This document shows positions 17,466 to 25,520 of a stretch of DNA of 64,000 nt, one piece after another (position 1 is the first letter of the stretch; each line of letters starts with the position of its first letter). The stretch is from Terriglobus aquaticus (GTDB lineage Bacteria; Acidobacteriota; Terriglobia; Terriglobales; Acidobacteriaceae), in assembly GCF_025685415.1 (NCBI RefSeq), contig NZ_JAGSYB010000001.1, positions 868,001 through 932,000 of the forward strand. The letters run 5' to 3'. The notes under the pieces were generated by a model that saw only the letters and a program-made list of their open reading frames with translations, was not told the origin of the DNA and made no database searches. A program made the position numbers and the translations under genes.

Positions 17466-18623
17466 ATGCGCCTTCCTTTACTTGCCCTCGCCGCGCTCGG
17501 CCTGCACCTGGTTGTCCCTGCTTGCTCGCAAGCGCAAACGGTCAATGATTCGACCGTACGCCTACTGCAGCAACTTGCCGATGCCGCGGGGCCTCCCGGA
17601 GCGGAGGAGCCGGTACGAGCCATCATGGTGCCGCTCATGAAGCAGAGCAGCGACTCGTTGCGCTTTGACGGCCTTGGTTCTGTGATTGCGCAGCAGGGGA
17701 CCAGCGGACCTCGCGTGATGGTCGACGCACATATGGACGAACTGGGCGGCATGGTGCGACGCGTCACTCCCAATGGTTTCCTCACTATGCAGATGCTTGG
17801 AGGGTGGCTGGACCAGGCGCTGCCTGACCAGCGATGGATCATTCTGGGCAGCAAGGGCCCGGTGCACGCGGTCACCGGTATCCGCGACATCCATGTGGTG
17901 CCGACTGATGAGCGTTCCCGCGTCTTCAGCCGCGACAGCCTGATGCTGGACGTGGGTGCGACGACCGCCGCCGAGGTCGCCGCGCTTGGCCTGGAGCCAG
18001 GTGACCCGGTCGTGCCCGACTCACCGTTCCTGGTGATGAATGGCGGCAACTACCTTGGTAAGGGTTGGGATGATCGGATTGGATGTGCCGCACTTCTGCT
18101 GGCTATGCAGCGCACCGCGCACGAGGCCCACGCGAACCAGATCTTCTATGTCGCAACCGTGCAGGAAGAGATCGGTTTGCGGGGCGCGCGTACGGCGGCG
18201 CAGGTGGTTAAGCCAGACATCGGCATCGCCCTGGAAGGCGGAATCGTCGGGGATACGCCCGGATCGCACCCTGAGGAAACGCAGGCAAAGCTAGGCGGCG
18301 GCCCAGGTATTTTCCTGTATGACTCCAGCGCTCTGGCCAACCGGAAGGTCGTTGCCTTTGTACGGCGCACAGCCGCAGCAAGCAAGATTCCCCTGCAACT
18401 CGATCTGGTCCAGGGCTACGGCGATGACTCTGCCGAGATGCAACTGTCCAATGGCGGTACGCCTACGGTGAACATTGTCGTTCCAGTTCGCTACACCCAT
18501 TCGCACAACGGGATCGTGAATCGCAAGGACTTCGATGAGACGGTCGATCTGCTCGTGGCATTGCTAAAGTCGCTGGATGCATCTACTGTTCAGCAACTGC
18601 GTGACTTCACACCTTCGCCGTAG
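17466..18623 (+). CDS. Exported M42-family aminopeptidase
   Basis: A 385-residue dinuclear-metal peptidase. I use ATG at 17466, which begins a compact signal sequence (MRLPLLALAALGLHL) ending near ACSQAQ; GTG at 17457 would add three residues. Metal and catalytic motifs are VDAHMDELG, GWDDRIG, VQEEIGLRGA, ALEGG and the C-terminal YTHSHNGI. M42 enzymes are normally cytoplasmic, so the signal peptide is notable. The cysteine in VVPAC could be a lipid anchor but the -2 Pro makes a poor lipobox. It lies 73 bases after the amidohydrolase and completes the peptide cassette. Confidence 0.88.
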   Translation: MRLPLLALAALGLHLVVPACSQAQTVNDSTVRLLQQLADAAGPPGAEEPVRAIMVPLMKQSSDSLRFDGLGSVIAQQGTSGPRVMVDAHMDELGGMVRRVTPNGFLTMQMLGGWLDQALPDQRWIILGSKGPVHAVTGIRDIHVVPTDERSRVFSRDSLMLDVGATTAAEVAALGLEPGDPVVPDSPFLVMNGGNYLGKGWDDRIGCAALLLAMQRTAHEAHANQIFYVATVQEEIGLRGARTAAQVVKPDIGIALEGGIVGDTPGSHPEETQAKLGGGPGIFLYDSSALANRKVVAFVRRTAAASKIPLQLDLVQGYGDDSAEMQLSNGGTPTVNIVVPVRYTHSHNGIVNRKDFDETVDLLVALLKSLDASTVQQLRDFTPSP

Positions 18624-18765
18624 GCGGGAAAGCCAGACGAAGGCTTGATGCTTCCACGATCCGGATGGGGGCACGGCACTGATGGGCGCGATTCAGTCCA
18701 TGTCTAGTCGTGGACATGTGTCGCCATCACGATTGGCGAATACTTCCTAAGCTAAGGGCGACGCC

Positions 18766-21700
18766 TTACTCTTTGGCGACGTCCGTCATGTTGTCGTCGG
18801 AGATGCGATCGATCAGCTTGTTGAAGGGATCGATGCCGGCTCGTGTGGGCTGCTGGTCGACGACGAACGAATAGGTGGCGTGTTCTGCAGTCATGCGTTC
18901 GCGGCGGACGCTCAGGGTTTTCTCTTCGTCCTTCTTGCCGGTGAACACGCCCACTTCGATGACATCGTTGAGCGCCATGGGCGACTCTACACCGTTGCCG
19001 TCCGCCTGCGTCTTGCGTGCCTGCACGTCCAGCGTGACGTCGTACTTGCCATCAGTGCGTTTCTTCCACTTCGCACTGAGCGCCTTGTTGTCATACAGGA
19101 CGATGCGGTTGAAGCCGTCGTCGATGAGGTATTGCAGGTCAGGTGGAGTCTGCTCGCGCAGGGCCGCGACAAGCAAGCGTGTGTCCGGATACATCTGCGA
19201 CGCCGCAGCAATGCCGGTGGTGTGACCGGCGGCATCCACCTGATTGTTTGCATTGGCGTACCGGTACTGCATCAGAAAGTTCTTGAGCGCCAGATTGATC
19301 TTGTCCTCGCCCACGTAGTCGGCCAGCGTGTACATGATCTGGCCGCCCTTCTCGTACCAGACATACGGCTCGCGCTGCACAAGAGCCAGCGGTGGCTCAT
19401 GCCGAATCTCGCCCGCCCTGCCGCGCAGGTAGCGATCCAGAAAGTGCCGGAAAACTCGATGCATGTAGTCATCGCCATACTTGCGCCGCATGATCTGGTA
19501 CGCGGTGTACTCAGCGTAGGTCTCCGACATCATGTTGGACCCTTGCACCATGCCGCCGATCAACTGGTGTCCCCACCATTGGTGACCGAGCTCGTGCGCA
19601 GTGACGAAATATGTGAGGTCCACGTCTGTTGGCTTTTCAACGCGGTTGATAAAGCCGATCGCTTCGGAGTAGGGAATCGTGTTTGGAAACGACTGCGCGA
19701 AGCCGCGATAACGGGGGAACTCAATCACGCGATACTGAGTGAACTGGTAGGGGCTGAAGAACTGCTGATCGTACGCGAGGCCCGCCTTGGAGGAGGCGAT
19801 CATCGTATCCACGTCGTAGGGATGATGCTCGTCGTAGTAGACCTCGATGTTCACGGGCCCGTTCGGCCCTTGATACACGTCGCGTTTCACCTGGTAGCGG
19901 CCGCTGATGTAATTGAAGAAATCCTGAACGTGCGTGGACCCCATGCTGTATTCGAAGTAGCGCCGCCCATTCGCTTGCCACTCCCGTTGCAAATAGCCGG
20001 GCGACAGCGCGATCTGGTCCGGGCTGGTTGAGACGACGGTGTGGTACGTGATCCAGTCTGCCTGTTGTCCGGTGAAATGGTTCTGACGCCCGTAAACGGG
20101 ATCGCCGCGCTCTGCCATCTCGTGCAGAGGGCCGAGCTTTTCTTCTCGACGGCGACGCGGGTCGGCCAGTTCGTTGCCATCCTGGTAGCCAATCGCCGGA
20201 AAAATGCCGTTGTCGAAAAATGTACCGTTGAAGGCGTACTGTGCCGGCTCGTTGCCATCGCGGAAGCCTCGCGTCACATGCCGCATATCTGCGGTCATGG
20301 TCACCACGTCACCGGGAGCGACTGGCGTGGCAAACCGGTAGATCGTGTACTGGTTCAGCGGCGCAGTCAACGTGGTCTGTGCCGGACGATCGAAGCGGAC
20401 GTTCTGATCCACATCCCAGTCACCGGTGAGATGGATCTCCTGGATTGGCTGACCTGTTTTGTTCTGTAACGTGAATACGCCAACCGCGTGCACGGAGCGC
20501 TGGTACGGGTCGATGTCTACCCTGGTGTCGACTGCCGTGACCTTCAACTGCGGCACACCGCGATACTGGCGGAAGTTCGTCTCGTAGAGCGCCTGCTCAT
20601 GCCGGCGCATCTTCGCGGTGGTGTAGCGGTTCAGCACGTGCGAGTTGTAGTAGAACCAACCGCCCGAGGCTATGGCCAACAGGGCAAACACTGCAAACGC
20701 GGGAGCAAGGCGCGCAGCGCGCATCCGCGCCAGGTGTGTGCGTGCCTTAAGTGAGATGTCAGAACCGCGGCGCGTATAGGCAATGGACACGACTCCGAGT
20801 GCGGCGAAGATACTGACCCAGTACAGGATTGCGGTTGCGAGCGCTGGTACAAAATGCCCGAAGCCATTCATATCGCTGAGCATGTACACGGGTGTTTGGC
20901 CGGGCAGCACCAGCGTGTTCTCTATGCCGAAGTTGTAAAGGATCGGCACGATTACAAAGATGCCAATCACGATGCCGTGCCCGATGAACTTGTTGGACAC
21001 AATCGTCTGCACAAACATCGCAAGGATCGCAAAGCCGACCAGTTGCGGGAAGGTGACCAGATACAGTTCCTTGAAGTACATGGGAAAGTCGTACTGGTGA
21101 AAGCCGGCGATCGTCTGCATGAGCACGCCGCATAGCAGGGTGACGGTCAGCAGCACCAACTCCACCGCTGCGATGGCAGTCAGTTTGGCAAGCCAGTCCA
21201 CAGTTTCGCTCATGGGCAGCGCGTCGTGGATACCGTCGAAGTGGTTGTCCCGCTCGCGCCAGACCAGCTCCGCGGCATACAGGGTAGCGACGATGTAAAA
21301 GAAGAGCTGGGCCGATCCTTCTACTGCATTCAGCATGAGGTAGGTAACCGGCCAGACGTTTTCACCACCGACTTGGCCGGCAAAGCGGCCGTTGTTGATG
21401 GCGAAGACGATTAGCAGACCAACGATGGCCCAGAACGGAATCTCGCGAAAGATCGTGCGCAACCGGAGCCGCGCCATGGATAGGAATTGTGCCCACGTCG
21501 TGCTGGTCCCGAAGACCTGGCGGACGCGAGGCAGTGCGGTTACCACGAGCGAGCGCACAGGCTTCTGCTCTTCGTGCTCGGCGGTACGCTGACGGGCCGC
21601 GCGCTTGCTTTGCGACTTCGCGGTGAGCGCCTCCGCGCTCATGGGGAACAGCTTCCATAAGAGAAGAAGCGCAAGAAGCCCGACCCCGGACCAGAGCAGA

Positions 21701-22464
21701 CGGTTGTACACAAACACGCCGGGGGAGTAGCCGCTGTGCAGGTCCCAGGGCAGAAGCAGGGTGTTCTTTTCGGCCACTGTCCAATATCGGGCTACGTTGT
21801 CCAGGGTGATATTGCCGAGAGGATCGAGGATGCCGGACCAGAAGTGTTCCAATGAGCGCGTGGAACCGTACACCGTAACGCCGATGATCCAAGCCATGAA
21901 GACCGCGACGCCCTGCAGATAGACCACGAAGATCTTGCGGGTGAGCGCAGCAACGGTGAAGAAGAGCGAGCCGAGGAAGAAGATCTGGAGGACGATAAGG
22001 CTGAAGAACGGCTGAAGATACCACCAGAGGTGATTGGGGCCGATACGCGCATGGTCTGCCCACGGAGCGAACGTGCCCAGGAAGGTGCCGACCATCATGC
22101 CGCTAAACGCAAAGACGGTGGTGACGAAAGAGCCGAGCCAGCGACCGCCGAGATAGGCTCCCTTGCTCACGGGTTTGGTGAAGAGGATCTGCACCGTGTC
22201 GCGCTGGAAGTCGCGCAGAACGGATGTGCCAAAGATTGCGGCCATGATAATCGTGCCAAACATGCACGAACCGACGTCGTTCATGCTGATGGCATACGGT
22301 CCGTTCAGCAGCACTTTGCCGTTGCTGTTGCTTACGGGGCCGAAGCTCTCTGAAGCCACGCAAAGAAAGCTGAATGTCACCCACAGAAGGAAGTAGACAT
22401 AGGTGGCGATGCTCTTGAAGCGAAGCTTCAGTTCAAAGGTGAAGAACTCCCAAAACTGTGTCAT
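18766..22464 (-). CDS. ABC-2 permease fused to M1-family metallopeptidase
   Basis: About 1232 residues in one frame. Residues 1-600 are two ABC-2-type membrane blocks with many helices (for example VYFLLWVTFSFLCVASESF and FSLIVLQIFFLGSLFF) separated by a soluble linker near residue 290. A final helix is near residue 610, and after it comes an extracytoplasmic M1 gluzincin domain with HELGHQWWGHQ near residue 955 followed by MSETYAEYTAY, giving the HExxH plus downstream Glu zinc site. ATG at 22464 is 6 bases after AAGGAT; GTG at 22467 is the alternative. The ABC ATPase gene lies 84 bases upstream, so both form one transporter. Such fusions are known in Bacteroidota and Acidobacteriota but their substrate is not. 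Confidence 0.9.
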   Translation of the reverse strand: MTQFWEFFTFELKLRFKSIATYVYFLLWVTFSFLCVASESFGPVSNSNGKVLLNGPYAISMNDVGSCMFGTIIMAAIFGTSVLRDFQRDTVQILFTKPVSKGAYLGGRWLGSFVTTVFAFSGMMVGTFLGTFAPWADHARIGPNHLWWYLQPFFSLIVLQIFFLGSLFFTVAALTRKIFVVYLQGVAVFMAWIIGVTVYGSTRSLEHFWSGILDPLGNITLDNVARYWTVAEKNTLLLPWDLHSGYSPGVFVYNRLLWSGVGLLALLLLWKLFPMSAEALTAKSQSKRAARQRTAEHEEQKPVRSLVVTALPRVRQVFGTSTTWAQFLSMARLRLRTIFREIPFWAIVGLLIVFAINNGRFAGQVGGENVWPVTYLMLNAVEGSAQLFFYIVATLYAAELVWRERDNHFDGIHDALPMSETVDWLAKLTAIAAVELVLLTVTLLCGVLMQTIAGFHQYDFPMYFKELYLVTFPQLVGFAILAMFVQTIVSNKFIGHGIVIGIFVIVPILYNFGIENTLVLPGQTPVYMLSDMNGFGHFVPALATAILYWVSIFAALGVVSIAYTRRGSDISLKARTHLARMRAARLAPAFAVFALLAIASGGWFYYNSHVLNRYTTAKMRRHEQALYETNFRQYRGVPQLKVTAVDTRVDIDPYQRSVHAVGVFTLQNKTGQPIQEIHLTGDWDVDQNVRFDRPAQTTLTAPLNQYTIYRFATPVAPGDVVTMTADMRHVTRGFRDGNEPAQYAFNGTFFDNGIFPAIGYQDGNELADPRRRREEKLGPLHEMAERGDPVYGRQNHFTGQQADWITYHTVVSTSPDQIALSPGYLQREWQANGRRYFEYSMGSTHVQDFFNYISGRYQVKRDVYQGPNGPVNIEVYYDEHHPYDVDTMIASSKAGLAYDQQFFSPYQFTQYRVIEFPRYRGFAQSFPNTIPYSEAIGFINRVEKPTDVDLTYFVTAHELGHQWWGHQLIGGMVQGSNMMSETYAEYTAYQIMRRKYGDDYMHRVFRHFLDRYLRGRAGEIRHEPPLALVQREPYVWYEKGGQIMYTLADYVGEDKINLALKNFLMQYRYANANNQVDAAGHTTGIAAASQMYPDTRLLVAALREQTPPDLQYLIDDGFNRIVLYDNKALSAKWKKRTDGKYDVTLDVQARKTQADGNGVESPMALNDVIEVGVFTGKKDEEKTLSVRRERMTAEHATYSFVVDQQPTRAGIDPFNKLIDRISDDNMTDVAKE

Positions 22465-22548
22465 CACTCGATCCTTGCGGTCTGGCCGTCGGCGTAGGAA
22501 AACGAAATCGCGCTTTGCTTGGTGCTGCAGCAGGGCAGGACGTGGCGG

Positions 22549-23445
22549 TCAGGCTGCTGCGGGAATCCGGCGTCCGTGCTCGGAGAGGTTGAGGAAGTAC
22601 ACGTCCTCAAGATGGCTTGGCACTGGCTCGAATCCGCTGCCTGGTGACGCCGCGCTGAATACGCGGACTTCGTGCTGTCCGCTCACCAAGTGTGTGCTGA
22701 TGACGTGCATCGTGGCTTCGAGTTCTTTCAACTCTGCGTCGCTCGGCACAATGCGGCTCCAGATCTGGCCTTCGAGCGCGCGCAGCGTCTCGCTGGGAGA
22801 ACCCTCCAGTAGCACCTCACCTGCTGCGATGATTGCCATGCGCGGGCACAGCTCCCGGACGTCCTCGACAATGTGCGTCGAAAGGATGACCGTCACATCG
22901 CGACCGATGGATGCAAGCAGATTCAAGAAGCGGTTCCGCTCCGCAGGGTCCAGACCTGCGGTCGGTTCGTCCACGATGATGAGTCGCGGATTTGCGAGGA
23001 GCGCCTGCGCGATGCCAAAGCGCTGTTTCATGCCGCCGGAGTAGGTGCTGAGCGACTTTTTGCCCGCGTCCCAGAGATTGGTCTGGTGTAACAGAGCGTC
23101 GACCATCTCGCGCCGCTCGCCGGCTGCGGTGATTCCCTTGAGCACGGCCAGATGATGCAGCATGTCGAGGGCGCTCATGCGCGGATAAACACCGAACTCC
23201 TGCGGCAGGTAACCGAGGATGCGACGGACTTCATTCTTCTGCTTGACGACATCGATGCCGTCCAGCGTCACGGAACCAGAATCGGGATCCTGCAGCGTGG
23301 CGATGGTGCGCATAAGCGAACTCTTGCCCGCGCCGTTCGGCCCGAGCAGGCCGAACATGTTATTGCCGATCGAGAGCGTCAGGTTTTTCAGAGCTTTTAC
23401 GCCGTTGCCATAGGTCTTCGACACTCCCACAATCTCGAGCGACAT
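22549..23445 (-). CDS. ABC transporter ATP-binding protein
   Basis: A 298-residue ATPase with Walker A GPNGAGKSS, Q-loop region YLPQEFGVYPRM, signature STYSGGMKQR, Walker B LIIVDEPTAGLDP and the switch His in LSTHIVED. The last 80 residues form the C-terminal extension common in ATPases that pair with ABC-2 permeases. It is the first gene of a two-gene minus-strand operon with the permease/M1 fusion. Energising that permease is the direct inference. Confidence 0.92.
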   Translation of the reverse strand: MSLEIVGVSKTYGNGVKALKNLTLSIGNNMFGLLGPNGAGKSSLMRTIATLQDPDSGSVTLDGIDVVKQKNEVRRILGYLPQEFGVYPRMSALDMLHHLAVLKGITAAGERREMVDALLHQTNLWDAGKKSLSTYSGGMKQRFGIAQALLANPRLIIVDEPTAGLDPAERNRFLNLLASIGRDVTVILSTHIVEDVRELCPRMAIIAAGEVLLEGSPSETLRALEGQIWSRIVPSDAELKELEATMHVISTHLVSGQHEVRVFSAASPGSGFEPVPSHLEDVYFLNLSEHGRRIPAAA

Positions 23446-23599
23446 GCGCCTTCTCCGTTTCCAAATTTCTGTGTAACGGAACTCTAGCAGCGCATGGGCT
23501 GACCTTGACAGGTTTTTCTAAGTAGGATCGAGCCGATGTGAGAGGGCCGGACTAGCAAAGCCCCGAGATACTGATCCCTGGCGTCTCTATCTGTTGGGA

Positions 23600-23621
23600 A
23601 AGGCTTCTCTCGGTAAGCCTT
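23600..23621 (-). terminator. Hairpin downstream of the lipoprotein gene
   Basis: AAGGCTT and AAGCCTT form a perfect 7-bp stem with an 8-base loop, 26 bases past the lipoprotein stop codon on the minus strand. Only three T follow, so it is a weak candidate terminator. Confidence 0.4.
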
Positions 23622-23647
23622 GGATGGCCGGAGTCGTGAGCCTCAGC

Positions 23648-25282
23648 TCATCCACCTACAGACTCACAAAGCCTGGTGCCGGGCGGATCGATTCTTGTGA
23701 GTTGCTTTTCGTAGATGGTCTTGACCGTGTTGCCGAGACCCTGACCAAAGGCCTGAGCTGAGGCACCGACCTTTCCCCAAAGATGAATGTCATGCCGGGT
23801 ACACGGCACGATGGCAGAGATTCCGGTGAAGCTCATACCTGCACTGGAGACCATTTCGAAGTAAGCAGTGGCGTCGCTACTGGTTGCCATCTCCGCCGCT
23901 TTACTGACGGTCATACTTCCTACGGGCGAAGCTTTGAAGGCAGCATATTGGTCTGGCGTTAGGGCCTTCTCTGCCAGGATGTTGGCGATCATGTCGACTT
24001 TTTCCGCGGCGCCCTGAATATCCGAAAAGGGGAGGATCTTACTGATTCCGAAGCTCAACTCGATGCGCGGGGCCGCGAAAGCGACCACCATACCCATGGG
24101 CGCCAGCGCCGAGATGTTTTGCCCTTCCAGGAACTTGATGTCTCCACTTATGTTGCCGTCGGAGTCGATGTTTCCTTTGCCGCCGGTGAAGCTGTTGTAG
24201 CCCTGGAAGCCAATGTGGAAAGCTCCGCGGCTGTACTCTTTGCCCCCGGACAGCGCGGGCTTGATGATCAATGCCGAGCTGATCTCCAGGTACAGCGGCA
24301 ATCCATCGAGGTAGCGGTAGAGAGGAATCGAGATCGCTGCGGGCAGCTTGATGCGGTCATCGCCCGTGTGCGCACCGGGCGTGTCGGTGGCAACTTCCCA
24401 CTTGAAGTTCATGCCGCCGTTCAGATTCTTGAGCCCTGATTGTATCTTCTCGAGCTTGCCCTGCTGTACGTCGATGTCACCCGAAAAGTCGAAGTTGGAG
24501 ACCGATCCTTCTCCATTGATGGTCGCCAGCATCCCGCCGATGGATTTCTTCATGCTGAGCGTGATGTTGAGCTTTCCGTTCCCGGGCGAGGTGGCGAAGT
24601 CCGTGGTCCAACCCTCGATGACGAGGCCTTTCACGCCACTGAGTACATTCCCCATAGCGTCTTTGGTGCCCTGCGACTCGGCCTTGTTGAGTCCCTCACT
24701 GCCCATACTCTGCGCGTAAACGACCGGAGACAGCCGGTCCCAGAAGCGAGGACCGCCGGCGGACGCAGCCTCGGATGGCGCCGCAGAGCCGAAGCGGATC
24801 GGCGCTGCCACTTGGATATGGCCGTCCTGGATAGCGTCGGTGAGCTGAGCCTGCTGAGTGAGGATGAGAAGCTGGTTTCCCTCCTGCATCTCGGACGCAA
24901 CCACTTTCTTCGCAAGAAGGCCCTTGATCACCAGGACGTCGCCAGGTTTAAGCGAGGCGATCTTCGGGTCTGAAGCATCCAGCAGGAAGGCTGCTCCGTT
25001 GGTGCTGATTCCACGAATCTTCTTTGTGCCTGAGTCTTGATCGAGTACGTGGGTTGTGGGTTTGTAGGTCACGCTTGCTGAGCCCGAACCCTTCGAGAGC
25101 ATCGGGCCATTGGTTGCAGTCGACTTGGCTTCGAGGTGTCCGGAATGGCAGCCGCCCACCAAGGCGGCAACGAGAAGCCAACCGGCTAAGAGAACGAGTG
25201 ACCTCGCCACGCGGTGGCCTTTCTGAGGCGTGTGACCGCAAGGAGGTTTTGTTCGTAACGCTTTCGAGAGTCTTGTCTTCAA
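23648..25282 (-). CDS. Predicted lipoprotein of unknown function
   Basis: A 544-residue protein that I do not recognise. The N-terminus has a long basic segment, a hydrophobic core (SLVLLAGWLLVAALVGGC) and an LVGGC lipobox, so it should be lipid-anchored. Residues about 70-180 contain a compact domain with ISTNGAAFLLDASDPKI and LKPGDVLVIKGLLAKKVV, suggesting a small beta-domain. The remainder is Gly/Ser-rich and beta-predicted, without repeats I can define. It lies downstream of and on the same strand as the winged-helix/TPR regulator, 238 bases away. A homology search would be needed for any function. Confidence 0.7.
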   Translation of the reverse strand: MKTRLSKALRTKPPCGHTPQKGHRVARSLVLLAGWLLVAALVGGCHSGHLEAKSTATNGPMLSKGSGSASVTYKPTTHVLDQDSGTKKIRGISTNGAAFLLDASDPKIASLKPGDVLVIKGLLAKKVVASEMQEGNQLLILTQQAQLTDAIQDGHIQVAAPIRFGSAAPSEAASAGGPRFWDRLSPVVYAQSMGSEGLNKAESQGTKDAMGNVLSGVKGLVIEGWTTDFATSPGNGKLNITLSMKKSIGGMLATINGEGSVSNFDFSGDIDVQQGKLEKIQSGLKNLNGGMNFKWEVATDTPGAHTGDDRIKLPAAISIPLYRYLDGLPLYLEISSALIIKPALSGGKEYSRGAFHIGFQGYNSFTGGKGNIDSDGNISGDIKFLEGQNISALAPMGMVVAFAAPRIELSFGISKILPFSDIQGAAEKVDMIANILAEKALTPDQYAAFKASPVGSMTVSKAAEMATSSDATAYFEMVSSAGMSFTGISAIVPCTRHDIHLWGKVGASAQAFGQGLGNTVKTIYEKQLTRIDPPGTRLCESVGG

Positions 25283-25520
25283 CTACCGTGCCTCCGTCGA
25301 TTTGGGCCGCTTCCAACTCGGATCGGCGTCAGAATCCCGCAAAGGCTTCTACTGGTCAATGGGACGGCGATGAAGCGCGTCTGAACTCTTAAGTCACTAA
25401 AGATGAGTGAGCTGCAGGCTCACCTCAAGATCGTCGGTAAGCGTTCTTTGGACCTGCGAAGTGCATCCTGCATGGACGCTCGCTCAAACGCGAGGTGGCG
25501 CGGAACTGAAGTCGGCTGTT

